From: Rhodocyclaceae bacterium
GTDB lineage: Bacteria > Pseudomonadota > Gammaproteobacteria > Burkholderiales > Rhodocyclaceae
Length of the DNA: 22,368 bases
NCBI GenBank assembly: GCA_023230455.1
Contig: JALNXH010000033.1
Coordinates: forward strand, 1-22,368
Direction: 5' to 3'
Below the pieces are notes generated by a model. The model did no database searches, had not been told where the DNA came from, and saw only the letters and a program-made list of their open reading frames with translations. The position numbers and the translations under genes were made by a program. Of this stretch, positions 1 to 7,373 are shown in pieces; within the stretch, counting starts at the first letter, position 1; each line of letters starts with the position of its first letter.

Positions 1-31
1 ATGGCGGTATGACTGTCTGGGCATCGAGCAA

Positions 32-265
32 TCAGTAACAACCGACCGCTTCCAGGAAGTGAAATCTCACAGGCCGCTTTTCGGCAATGAATTGTGGAAG
101 GCGACGGTCGCATCGGTGCCCATAACGGCCGTCGCGGTTTCCCGATAGCAGCCAGTCAGCGAAACGCAGGCTATGCGAACTAGGATGCTCCGGTGCGGTC
201 ATTGACGACCCCACGCTGCCGGCCAGAAGCGGCCGATCGGGGTTGCCATCCAATTCCAATAGCTG
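32..265 (+). repeat. Interspersed repeat, copy 1 (direct orientation)
   Basis: This stretch is homologous to 1401-1637 in the same orientation, with only scattered substitutions over the first 170 bases. It is also homologous to 18443-18598 in the opposite orientation. Bases 116-225 are a perfect 110-base reverse complement of 18489-18598. It has no open frame of its own with coding character and contains several short inverted AGCGGCC/GGCCGCT-like words. It looks like a non-coding dispersed element. I cannot name the family, and the outer boundaries are approximate. Confidence 0.75.
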
Positions 266-405
266 AGACACCCTCAATTTCAGTTGAATGCCCGCTCTTC
301 GGCGAGCAATTTGACATCTACACTGCCTCTACTTGGTGCGATCATGTCTGAGCTGCCCGTAAGCCGGATAATGAAGGTCCAACCGACTCTGCATAGAGGC
401 GCGCC
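266..405. other. Intergenic region before the HNH gene
   Basis: I see no gene here. An AGAGG ribosome-binding site at 395-399 lies six bases before the ATG at 406. The rest holds no clear promoter or hairpin. Confidence 0.4.
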
Positions 406-1005
406 ATGGAATGGCCTGAGATAGAGCTGACGATTGAGCCTCATCCGCAAGGTGCCTTAGTCACCGATGCGAAAGTTTGTGAAGTATCGAAAGATGAGTG
501 TTGCTACCTGCTTCGGGGATGGGATCTTCGGGCTGCCAACCATCGGGATGAACTAACCCGCTTTGTCGATGCGTGCATTTCGAGAGGATTCCATTGGGCC
601 TTACAGCAGGGCCATCCTGATAACAGGGGGCGCGGAGAGAACGGAGAGACTCGCCGATATCTTTCATTTGGCCGTTCTTACCGGCCCCAGCCTGCATGGG
701 ATGTGGTTGTAAACAATCCTGGTGGCCGCTGGTACGTCATCGAGGAACGACACGCAGACTGCTTAACCAGAAATGGCATCCCGTATGATTTTGAGCAAGG
801 AGGCGGCCGCAATCCGAGGGTTGAGCGAGCCCTTCTGACCAAGGCCCTGGATGCAATCCTAGAATCCGCAGAGGCTGGCGACAATAGTGAGTCCCGCGCA
901 AATCAGGCACAGAAACAGATTGAAGAGGATACGACCCTCAATCCGACCGAGAAGGAAGACCTAATTCGGGCGCGCGAGGTCAAGGTGTTTTTCGAAGGCG
1001 GGTGA
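406..1005 (+). CDS. HNH restriction-type endonuclease, N-terminal part (frameshifted gene)
   Basis: This is a 199-residue reading frame starting at ATG 406 behind an AGAGG ribosome-binding site. Its first ~185 residues form the N-terminal specificity-like part found ahead of an HNH domain in a family of putative restriction endonucleases. Its last residues (after Arg-Ala-Arg near base 975) stop resembling the family. The -1 frame, however, reads on as Gly-Gln-Gly-Val-Phe-Arg, the usual lead-in to the HNH domain encoded at 1002-1328. I therefore read 406-1328 as one gene with a single-base deletion near 976-978, so this product would be a truncated protein without a nuclease centre. A sequencing error is the alternative. 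Family assignment of this half rests on its C-terminal partner. Direct repeat copies lie on both sides. Confidence 0.6.
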   Translation: MEWPEIELTIEPHPQGALVTDAKVCEVSKDECCYLLRGWDLRAANHRDELTRFVDACISRGFHWALQQGHPDNRGRGENGETRRYLSFGRSYRPQPAWDVVVNNPGGRWYVIEERHADCLTRNGIPYDFEQGGGRNPRVERALLTKALDAILESAEAGDNSESRANQAQKQIEEDTTLNPTEKEDLIRAREVKVFFEGG

Positions 1006-1328
1006 TGGGCATAGAACCCTATTGTCGCCTTACCGGGGTCAGTGATGCTCGCTTCTTGCGGGCGAGCCATATCAAACCGTGGGCCGACTCGGACAATCGA
1101 GAGCGTCTGGATTGCCATAATGGGCTGATGCTCTCGCCGCATGTTGATCATCTTTTTGATGGAGGCTACATCTGCTTTGAGCAGAATGGCCATGTGCTCG
1201 TAGCGTCAGATATCGATTCAGTTCTGGATGATTGGGCGCTGCCCATCGAAGCAATTGGCGCCCCGTTCTCTGGGGAGCAAGAACACTATTTGGCCTACCA
1301 CCGAACCCATTGCTTCCGCGGGCGATAG
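1002..1328 (+). CDS. HNH endonuclease, C-terminal catalytic part (frameshifted gene)
   Basis: This 108-residue frame begins at a GTG at 1002 or ATG at 1005 and overlaps the end of the previous frame. It carries a recognisable HNH_2-type nuclease core: Cys-Arg-Leu-Thr-Gly near residue 9, Ser-His-Ile-Lys-Pro-Trp near residue 22, and Asn-Gly-Leu-Met-Leu-Ser-Pro-His-Val-Asp-His-Leu-Phe-Asp near residues 39-52. These are the metal-binding and catalytic positions of the fold. The frame is open upstream to about 963 and there encodes the family's Gly-Gln-Gly-Phe-Arg segment. This shows that the domain was once fused to the 406-1005 product. If translated alone it would be a nuclease domain with no targeting region. 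Whether it is expressed is unknown; a pseudogene is the most likely status. Confidence 0.65.
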   Translation: MMGIEPYCRLTGVSDARFLRASHIKPWADSDNRERLDCHNGLMLSPHVDHLFDGGYICFEQNGHVLVASDIDSVLDDWALPIEAIGAPFSGEQEHYLAYHRTHCFRGR

Positions 1329-1400
1329 CACCGGTTGCCAGAGTCAGAAAACGCCATCCGAACGCTACGATGGAGAAGGTCCGCAGTGGGCACCGAGTAC

Positions 1401-1637
1401 GCGGTGACGACCGGCCGCTTCCAGGAAGCGAAATCACAGGCCGCTTTTCGGCAATCAATCTTGGAAGGCGACGGTCGCATCGGTGCCCATAACGGCCGTT
1501 GCGGTTTGCCGATAGCGGCCAGTCTGCCAAACCCAGGTTCTGCGAACTGGGATGCTCCGAAGCGGCCAGATGACGATCTCACCTTCTCGGCCATGACCAG
1601 CCATTCGAGGCAGGCTCCCAAATTCAATAATTAAGGC
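1401..1637 (+). repeat. Interspersed repeat, copy 2 (direct orientation)
   Basis: This is a diverged second copy of the element at 32-265 in the same orientation. The blocks around 1416-1490 (matching 47-122) are nearly identical, and similarity weakens but stays colinear to about 1637. Together the two direct copies bracket the HNH gene, about 1.37 kb apart. Open frames across it on both strands have no coding character. Confidence 0.7.
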
Positions 1638-2117
1638 GTCCTCTGCCCTGACACAGTGTCCGGTATTCGGCCAGCAAATTGCGCGGGCACTGCCTCGCCC
1701 CGGCCAATATAAGAGTCAGTCACATTACTCCTCCATTGTGACTTTCGCTTGGGGTGATTTCTCCGAAGCCATCATTCATTCGGAACCAGCAAAATTCCGA
1801 ACAAACTTCAGCAGTGCAAAACCTGCAGGAATGAGTCGGTTTTAGGAGACTTTCCGCCCAGTGAGGTGTTTCACGAGGCCAGGTAGTTCATCGAAGCCAT
1901 GAGCGTTGGGTTGCGTTCAAGCGACCCATTGGGGCCTGGCGGCTCGGTGCGTCGACGTTGGCAACCAGACTTTCGCGCGCTGCAATCAATTCCGTGCGCT
2001 GGCGCGCATTGCCCAGTTACGAATACCCGCTGCTGCCAGGGCCAATAGCGTTGCGGCAAGAAGGGTCGGTTAGCTTCATCTGCCACCCCTGAAACACGTG
2101 GCTTCTGCAAGGAGTTC
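1638..2117. other. Intergenic region without a supported gene
   Basis: About 480 bases lie between repeat copy 2 and the promoter of the efflux operon. A minus-strand frame at 1871-2125 has 84 codons, but it has no recognisable ribosome-binding site, domain or signal peptide. The -1 relative frame shows equally protein-like fragments broken by stops. The stretch may be the remnant of a decayed gene. I cannot identify it. Confidence 0.4.
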
Positions 2118-2146
2118 TTGATCAAACCTGAGTTCTAGAATAAGAT
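2118..2146 (+). promoter_or_regulatory. Candidate sigma-70 promoter of the efflux operon
   Basis: A -35-like TTGATC at 2118-2123 and a -10-like TAAGAT at 2141-2146 are separated by 17 bases. Each matches the consensus at four of six positions. Transcription would start just inside or after the palindrome at 2147-2160 and about 20 bases before the first gene. Confidence 0.45.
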
Positions 2147-2160
2147 AGTAATTAATTACT
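2147..2160. promoter_or_regulatory. Palindromic operator, probable TetR-family binding site
   Basis: AGTAATTAATTACT is a perfect 14-base palindrome placed directly after the candidate -10 box and 16 bases before the regulator's ATG. TetR-family repressors normally bind such palindromes in their own promoters, so autorepression of the downstream operon is the natural reading. The assignment of this site to the product of 2177-2791 is inference from position. Confidence 0.6.
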
Positions 2161-2176
2161 TACTTTTTGACTTGCG

Positions 2177-2791
2177 ATGTCTATTGAACCGAGACCGAAG
2201 AACCTGCCCGCAGACCAGCGCCGGGCCGTCACCGTGGAAGCCGTTATCGAACTGACGGCCGAGCAGAATCCGGGCGACATCACTACCGCCGCAATTGCCC
2301 AGCGAATGAATCTCACGCAGGGCGCGCTGTTCCGTCACTTTCCCAGCAAGGATGCGATCTGGCAGGCGGTCATGGAGTGGGTGGCCGAGCGCCTGCTGCA
2401 GCGGGTGGATCGTGCCATTCAAGGCGTGGATTCGCCGCTGCAGGCACTGGAAGCCGTGTTCATGGCCCACATCGAATTTGTCGTTGCGCACCCCGGCGTG
2501 CCGCGCCTGCTGTTCGGCGAGTTGCAGCGCGCCGAGGACACTCCCGCCAAACGCATGGCGCGCACCCTGATTGGCGCCTATAGAGAACGCCTGCGCGGGC
2601 TGATCGATACGGGGAAAGCACGCGGCGAAGTGGCGCCGGATGTCGAAACTGCAGCGGCCGTCATCGCCTTCATCGGCAGCATCCAGGGCCTGGTCATGCA
2701 ATCGCTGCTGAGCGGCAAGGCCGGGCAAATGCGCGCCGACGCGCCGGGTGCCTTCGCCATTTACCGTCGCGGAATCAGGAGCATCACATGA
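2177..2791 (+). CDS. TetR/AcrR-family transcriptional regulator
   Basis: This 204-residue protein is of usual TetR-family length. Residues about 14-60 form the DNA-binding domain. The core helix-turn-helix reads Ile-Thr-Thr-Ala-Ala-Ile-Ala-Gln-Arg-Met, and is followed by Gly-Ala-Leu-Phe-Arg-His-Phe-Pro-Ser-Lys, the family's typical recognition helix and turn. The remaining helical part is the ligand-binding and dimerisation domain and is not informative about the inducer. It is the first gene of an operon: its stop overlaps the next start by four bases (ATGA), and a promoter with a 14-base palindrome lies just upstream. It probably represses the exporter genes behind it until a toxic substrate or metabolite binds. 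The ATG at 2177 has only a weak ribosome-binding site, so the start is likely but not certain. Confidence 0.88.
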   Translation: MSIEPRPKNLPADQRRAVTVEAVIELTAEQNPGDITTAAIAQRMNLTQGALFRHFPSKDAIWQAVMEWVAERLLQRVDRAIQGVDSPLQALEAVFMAHIEFVVAHPGVPRLLFGELQRAEDTPAKRMARTLIGAYRERLRGLIDTGKARGEVAPDVETAAAVIAFIGSIQGLVMQSLLSGKAGQMRADAPGAFAIYRRGIRSIT

Positions 2792-3195
2792 AGTCCGCAC
2801 GCATACTTGAATGGCTGCCCATTGCCGCCATCGCTTTCGGCGTCCTCACCGTGCTGAGCGGTGGCCGCGCATTGTTCAGCGGCATGGAGGTGCGCGCCGA
2901 GCTGGGCAACATCGTGCCCTTCGTGCTCTGGTTCAACTTCCTGGCCGGCTTTGTCTATGTCCTCGCCGGGTCGGCGCTGCTACTGGCCAAACGCTGGGCC
3001 GCCCCGCTGGCCTTGTTCCTGGCCGTGTCGACGGTTCTTGTCTTCCTGGCCTTTGCGGTGCACATCGCCACCGGCGGCGCGTTTGAAGCACGCACCGTCG
3101 GCGCCATGTCGCTGCGCTCGCTGTTCTGGATCGCGGTCGCGCTGGTTGCCCTGCGCGCCATGACGGCGAGTGCGGCGGGGAGCAAGCTGCGATGA
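2788..3195 (+). CDS. Small four-helix membrane protein of unknown function
   Basis: This 135-residue protein has four predicted membrane helices (roughly residues 8-26, 43-66, 70-92 and 108-126), separated by short loops and ending in a polar tail. It overlaps the regulator upstream and the adaptor downstream by ATGA junctions, so it is almost certainly translated as part of the exporter operon. I do not recognise a named family. Small membrane proteins often sit between a TetR gene and an HlyD-type adaptor gene in such operons, and may help the pump assemble or sense its substrate, but nothing in this sequence proves that. Confidence 0.75.
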   Translation: MKSARILEWLPIAAIAFGVLTVLSGGRALFSGMEVRAELGNIVPFVLWFNFLAGFVYVLAGSALLLAKRWAAPLALFLAVSTVLVFLAFAVHIATGGAFEARTVGAMSLRSLFWIAVALVALRAMTASAAGSKLR

Positions 3196-4370
3196 AATTC
3201 TCCTTCGATCGTCGCACCACCCTCATCGCTGCCGCCGTCGTGCTGGTAGCCACTCTGGTGCTGTTCGTCGCGCGCAGCGGGCCGCTGGCGTCGATGCGCG
3301 TCACCGTCGCGCCGGCCGCGCGGGCCGATCTGGCGCCCTTGCTGTTCGGCATCGGCGTGGTTGAAGCGCGGCGCAGCTATCTGGTCGGCCCCACCACGGC
3401 CGGGCGCGTGCGCCACGTCGCCGTGGATGTCGGCGAAGTCGTGAAGGCCGGCCAATTGCTGTCGGAGATGGACCCGGTCGACCTCGATCAGCGCCTTGCC
3501 GCAACCAGCGCGGCCGCCAGGCGCGCGAAGAATGCTGTCGATACGGCGGCGGCGCAACTCGCCGACAGCGTCGCCCGACGCGAGGTGGCCGCCGCCAATG
3601 CGCGCCGCTATGAGGAATTAGGCCGCAAGGGTTTCGTCAGTTCCAGCGTGACCGAGGGCAAGACGCAGGAGATGAATTCCGCGTCGGCCCAGTTTGCCGC
3701 CGCTGAAGCCGCGCTGGCCGGCGCTCGCCAGGACCTCGCACGCCTCGACGCAGAACGCGCCGGCGCGCAACAGCAGCGCAGCAACCTGCGTCTGCTGGCG
3801 CCGGCCGACGGCTTGGTGACCGCGCGCGACGCCGAGCCGGGCTCGACCGTGGTCGCCGGACAGGCCGTCGTGCGGCTGGTAGCAGCCGACAGCCTGTGGC
3901 TGAAAATGCGCCTCGATCAGAATCGTTCGGCCGGCCTGCAAGTGGGCCTCCCGGCTGAGATCGTGTTGCGCTCGCGGCCGGGCCAGGCGCTGCCCGGCAA
4001 GGTCGCGCGCATCGAAATGCTCGGCGACAGCGTGACCGAAGAGCGCATCGCCCAAGTGGCCTTCGACACGCCGCCGAAGGATGTGTCCATCGGCGAAATG
4101 AGCGAAATCACCTTGCGCCCGCCGGGCGTCAAACAGGCGCTGGCCGTGCCCGGCGCAGCATTGCGCCTGCACGGCGGCAAGACCGGCGTCTGGCGTCTGG
4201 CTGCCGGCAAGCCGGGTTTTGTCGCGGTCAAGACGGGCACCAGCGGCGCCGACGGCAGGGTGCAGATCCTCGACGGCCTCAAGGAGGGCGATGTAGTGAT
4301 CGTGTACAGCGAAGGGGAACTGACCGCGGACAGCCGCATCAAGGTGGTTTCCACCCTCACGGGTTCGTGA
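3192..4370 (+). CDS. Periplasmic adaptor (HlyD/MacA/DevB-type membrane fusion protein)
   Basis: This is a 392-residue adaptor anchored by one N-terminal membrane helix (about residues 9-30). A biotinyl/lipoyl-like half motif around residues 65-90 (Gly-Arg-Val-Arg-His-Val-Ala-Val-Asp-Val-Gly-Glu-Val-Val-Lys-Ala-Gly) comes first. A long Ala/Arg-rich coiled coil at about 95-200 follows, then the second lipoyl half (Leu-Arg-Leu-Leu-Ala-Pro-Ala-Asp-Gly) and beta-barrel and membrane-proximal domains to the end. Such proteins bridge an inner-membrane transporter to an outer-membrane channel. The next two genes encode an ABC permease and ATPase, which points to a MacAB/DevBCA-like exporter rather than an RND pump. 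No TolC-like gene is present in the window, so a channel encoded elsewhere would be needed. Confidence 0.88.
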   Translation: MKFSFDRRTTLIAAAVVLVATLVLFVARSGPLASMRVTVAPAARADLAPLLFGIGVVEARRSYLVGPTTAGRVRHVAVDVGEVVKAGQLLSEMDPVDLDQRLAATSAAARRAKNAVDTAAAQLADSVARREVAAANARRYEELGRKGFVSSSVTEGKTQEMNSASAQFAAAEAALAGARQDLARLDAERAGAQQQRSNLRLLAPADGLVTARDAEPGSTVVAGQAVVRLVAADSLWLKMRLDQNRSAGLQVGLPAEIVLRSRPGQALPGKVARIEMLGDSVTEERIAQVAFDTPPKDVSIGEMSEITLRPPGVKQALAVPGAALRLHGGKTGVWRLAAGKPGFVAVKTGTSGADGRVQILDGLKEGDVVIVYSEGELTADSRIKVVSTLTGS

Positions 4371-4377
4371 GACCGTC

Positions 4378-5571
4378 ATGATCAGCCTCGCCGGCCGCGA
4401 CATCCTGCATTCCTGGGGCAAGTTCGTCCTCACCGGGGTCGGGCTGGGCCTGCTGATCGGCGCCACTTTGACCATGGCCGGCGTCTATCGGGGCATGGTC
4501 GATGACGCGCGGGTACTGCTGACGAACAGCGGCGCCGACATCTGGGTGGTGCAGAAGGACACCCAGGGACCGTATGCCGAGTCGTCGAGCATCCGCGACG
4601 ACGTGTATCGCGGCCTGCTCGGCATGCCCGGCGTGGCGCAGGCGGCCAACGTTACCTACCTGACCATGCAGGTGCGCCATGGCGCCCGCGAGAGTCGCAC
4701 TATGGTGGTCGGCTTCGAACAGGGGCAGCCCGGCGAGCCGGGCTATCTGGTGGCAGGACGACGCCTGCTGCGCGGCCACTTCGAGGCCATCGCCGACGTC
4801 AAGACCGGTTTCAAGCTCGGCGAACGCATCCGCATCCGCCGCCACGATTACGAAGTGGTCGGCCTGACGCGGCGCATGGTGTCCTCCGGCGGCGACCCGA
4901 TGGTCTTCATCCCGCTCAAGGACGCGCAGGAGGCTCAGTTCCTCAAAGACAACGACGCAATCATCGCCGACCGCGCACGCACAGAGGCCAACCCCGCCCT
5001 GAACCGCCCCGGCGTGCCCGGCCTGCTCGACGCGGTGACGGCGTCGCAGACCATCAATCACAGCGTCAATGCGGTGCTGGTAAAAGTCGGCGCCGGCGAC
5101 ACGGCGGCAAACGTGGCACAGGAGATCCGCCGCTGGAAACACGTTCAGGCATATACCCGCGAGCAGATGGAAGAAATCCTGATCGAAAAGCTGGTCGCTA
5201 CATCGGCCAAGCAGATCGGCATGTTCCTCGCCATCCTCACCGTGGTCAGCGCGGCCATCGTCGCCTTCATCATCTACACCATGACGCTGGGCAAGATTCG
5301 CGAAATCGCGGTGCTGAAACTGATCGGCACGCGCAACCGCACCATCGCCGGCATGATTCTGCAACAGGCGCTCGGCCTCGGCCTGATCGGTTTCATCGTC
5401 GGCAAGATTTCCGCCACGCTGTGGGCGCCGGCATTTCCCAAGTATGTGCTGTTGGAGACGGCGGACGCCATGCGCGCCCTGGCCATCGTCATGGTGGTCT
5501 GCGCGCTGGCCAGCACGCTGGCGATTCGCGCGGCGCTGAAGGTCGATCCGGCCACGGCGATCGGGGGCTGA
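4378..5571 (+). CDS. ABC exporter permease, FtsX/MacB-core (DevC-like)
   Basis: This 397-residue permease has the FtsX layout. One membrane helix lies near the N-terminus (about 18-38), followed by a large periplasmic domain (about 40-275) and three helices at the C-terminal end (about 278-302, 321-341 and 364-386). It ends in Lys-Val-Asp-Pro-Ala-Thr-Ala-Ile-Gly-Gly, the Asp-Pro-Ala/Ile-Gly tail typical of this family. Unlike MacB it carries no fused ATPase; that subunit is the next gene, starting two bases after this stop. The cargo is unknown. MacB-type pumps move molecules from the periplasm out through a TolC channel, DevBCA exports glycolipids, and related pumps handle peptides or antimicrobials. 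Confidence 0.88.
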   Translation: MISLAGRDILHSWGKFVLTGVGLGLLIGATLTMAGVYRGMVDDARVLLTNSGADIWVVQKDTQGPYAESSSIRDDVYRGLLGMPGVAQAANVTYLTMQVRHGARESRTMVVGFEQGQPGEPGYLVAGRRLLRGHFEAIADVKTGFKLGERIRIRRHDYEVVGLTRRMVSSGGDPMVFIPLKDAQEAQFLKDNDAIIADRARTEANPALNRPGVPGLLDAVTASQTINHSVNAVLVKVGAGDTAANVAQEIRRWKHVQAYTREQMEEILIEKLVATSAKQIGMFLAILTVVSAAIVAFIIYTMTLGKIREIAVLKLIGTRNRTIAGMILQQALGLGLIGFIVGKISATLWAPAFPKYVLLETADAMRALAIVMVVCALASTLAIRAALKVDPATAIGG

Positions 5572-5572
5572 G

Positions 5573-6289
5573 ATGGATGACGGAATTCACATCGAAGGAC
5601 TCAGCAAGCGCTACGGCGCGGGCGACACCGCCGTCGATGCGTTGAAGGACGTCAACATGCGCATCGCTCCCGGCGAGGTGGTCGGCCTGGTCGGTCCCAG
5701 CGGATCGGGCAAGACTACGCTGCTCAAATGCCTCGGTGCGGTGATCGAACCGACGCGCGGCCGCATGACCCTCGGAAGCGAAGTGATCTACGACAGTGAG
5801 CAGGGCGGCTGGAAAACGCCGGATCTGCGTGCACTGCGGCGCGATCGCATCGGCTTCGTCTTCCAAGCGCCTTACCTGATTCCCTTCCTCGATGTCACCG
5901 ACAATGTCGCCCTGCTGCCGATGCTGGCGGGGCGCACGAACAGTGCGTCCCGGGCGCGGGCGCTGGAACTGCTGCAGGCGCTCGATGTCGCGCATCGCGC
6001 AGGCGCGCAGCCGAGCGAACTCTCCGGCGGCGAACAGCAGCGCGTCTCGATCGCCCGCGCGCTAGCCAATCAGCCGCCGGTGATCCTCGCCGACGAACCC
6101 ACTGCGCCGCTCGACAGCGAGCGGGCGCTGGCCGTGGTGCGCATCCTCAACCAGATGGCCAGCCAATACCAGACTGCGATCATCGTCGTCACCCACGACG
6201 AAAAGATCATTCCTACCTTCAAGCGGATTTACCACATCCGCGACGGAAGGACGGTGGAAGAGGCGGGGGAAGGACGCGAGATTTCGTGA
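5573..6289 (+). CDS. ABC transporter ATP-binding protein (MacB/LolD/DevA-type)
   Basis: This 238-residue ATPase has every expected motif. Walker A is Gly-Pro-Ser-Gly-Ser-Gly-Lys-Thr-Thr at 41-49, the Q-loop Gln is at 98 and the signature Leu-Ser-Gly-Gly-Glu-Gln-Gln is at 150-156. Walker B ends in Asp174-Glu175 and the switch His is at 208. It is the last gene of the operon and starts two bases after the permease stop, so permease and ATPase are very likely co-translated. The D-loop region reads Thr-Ala-Pro-Leu-Asp, with Pro where Asn, Ala or Ser is more common; this is a minor variation. It would power the adaptor/permease complex from the cytoplasmic face. Confidence 0.92.
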   Translation: MDDGIHIEGLSKRYGAGDTAVDALKDVNMRIAPGEVVGLVGPSGSGKTTLLKCLGAVIEPTRGRMTLGSEVIYDSEQGGWKTPDLRALRRDRIGFVFQAPYLIPFLDVTDNVALLPMLAGRTNSASRARALELLQALDVAHRAGAQPSELSGGEQQRVSIARALANQPPVILADEPTAPLDSERALAVVRILNQMASQYQTAIIVVTHDEKIIPTFKRIYHIRDGRTVEEAGEGREIS

Positions 6290-6497
6290 ATAAGCGTCGG
6301 CATCACAGTCCTGCTGCCGCTTGATTCAAGGTTCAACGATCACTACCAGGCGACTGCAGAGGATCAACGGCGGCTTTGGAGAAACATGGTCAGCAGCTGC
6401 TTCTGGCCGAGTGTACGCACCCAGCATCCAATCCGAAAACCGCCCTTCGCCCAGAAGTAGAACAATCAGACTCCGATCAACAACGAAGGAGTTTGTC
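6290..6497. other. Intergenic region between the ABC operon and the recombinase gene
   Basis: The recombinase frame remains open upstream to 6321. That extension has no coding character, and an AAGGAG ribosome-binding site at 6486-6491 fixes the start at 6498. I see no clear terminator for the ABC operon. This segment may hold a recombination site of the recombinase, but no diagnostic inverted repeat is visible. Confidence 0.4.
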
Positions 6498-7112
6498 ATG
6501 GAATCTACTCGTCACTGGGAACCGTGGAACAAAGGCAAGCTGGTCGGTCAAAAGCCACCCCTGAAGCCGAAGGACATCTGGGCAATCCGAATTCAGCTCC
6601 AGAATGCGCATCAGGTTCGAGACCTTGCCATGTTCAACCTCGCCATCGACAGCAAGCTGCGTGGTTGCGACCTGGTCAACCTGCATGTTCGGGACATCAC
6701 ACATGGCAGCAAGGTGTTGCCACGTGCGATGGTCGTGCAGCGGAAAACGCAACGGCCGGTGCAGTTCGAGCTTACGGAGCCGACGCGGGCCGCTGTCACA
6801 GCGTGGATCGAGAAGGCGAAATTGAAACCAGAGCAATGCCTGTTTCCTAGCCGCCTCACCAAGTCTGCCCATGTTTCGACGCGGCAGTACGCCCGTATTG
6901 TGCATCAGTGGGTTGCCGCCATCGGACTTGATCCGACGGTCTATGGTACGCACACGATGCGGCGGACCAAGGCGACACTAATCTACAGACGCATGAAAAA
7001 CCTGCGGGCCGTTCAGATCTTGCTTGGTCATAGCAAGCTCGAAAGCACCGTTCGATACCTCGGGATCGAGGTAGATGACGCACTGGAGATCTCGGAGCAG
7101 ACCGAAATCTAG
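6498..7112 (+). CDS. Short tyrosine recombinase/integrase
   Basis: This 204-residue protein consists almost only of the catalytic domain of tyrosine recombinases. The box I Arg is Arg55 in Lys-Leu-Arg-Gly-Cys-Asp-Leu, and a Lys lies at 83. The His-x-x-Arg pair is His152/Arg155, the second His is His178 in Leu-Leu-Gly-His-Ser-Lys, and the nucleophile is Tyr187 in Val-Arg-Tyr-Leu-Gly. The residues needed for strand cleavage are therefore present. It lacks the N-terminal arm-binding domain of phage integrases. Members of this short family are widespread in proteobacteria as lone genes between unrelated operons, as here. I chose ATG 6498 because of the AAGGAG site six bases upstream. Its substrate site is not known. 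Confidence 0.88.
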   Translation: MESTRHWEPWNKGKLVGQKPPLKPKDIWAIRIQLQNAHQVRDLAMFNLAIDSKLRGCDLVNLHVRDITHGSKVLPRAMVVQRKTQRPVQFELTEPTRAAVTAWIEKAKLKPEQCLFPSRLTKSAHVSTRQYARIVHQWVAAIGLDPTVYGTHTMRRTKATLIYRRMKNLRAVQILLGHSKLESTVRYLGIEVDDALEISEQTEI

Positions 7113-7324
7113 CCGCCAGAGTGCCGGCTGCACGTGCTTCTCCTTACGGGATTCGTGCGGCCGCTTTCGGGCGTGATAGCCACTGCATACAATTGGTCAG
7201 GAATCGCCATACCAGCGGTTCAAGATGAGCGTTTTTGAGCGTCAAGTTATCTTCATAACGCCGATATGCGTCAATACTGTGGACGACCGTCACACCTCAG
7301 GCACAGCCGCTCAATGACGAATAT

Positions 7325-7344
7325 GGCCTGCTGTGGAGCAGACC
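7325..7344 (-). terminator. Stem-loop after the eight-heme cytochrome gene
   Basis: GGTCTGCT and AGCAGGCC on the minus strand pair over eight positions (one G-T) around a four-base loop, 30 bases past the stop codon of the cytochrome gene. There is no strong T-run after it, so it may be an mRNA-stabilising hairpin or weak terminator rather than a classical one. Confidence 0.35.
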
Positions 7345-7373
7345 AATGCCGTACTTTATCTGGGATTGCGTGC

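Noticed and set aside
1335..1634. Open frames of about 100 codons on both strands across the second repeat
   Set aside because: They lie inside repeat copy 2 and are broken in copies 1 and 3, so they are not conserved as protein.
1871..2125. Minus-strand frame of 84 codons
   Set aside because: It lacks a ribosome-binding site and domain. A neighbouring frame looks equally protein-like but has stops; at best it is a decayed remnant.
4357..5364. Minus-strand open frame of 335 codons
   Set aside because: It is antisense to the FtsX-type permease, which has correct membrane topology and operon spacing.
6321..6497. Longer recombinase start at 6321
   Set aside because: The extension has no coding character, and a strong AAGGAG site is placed correctly for ATG 6498.
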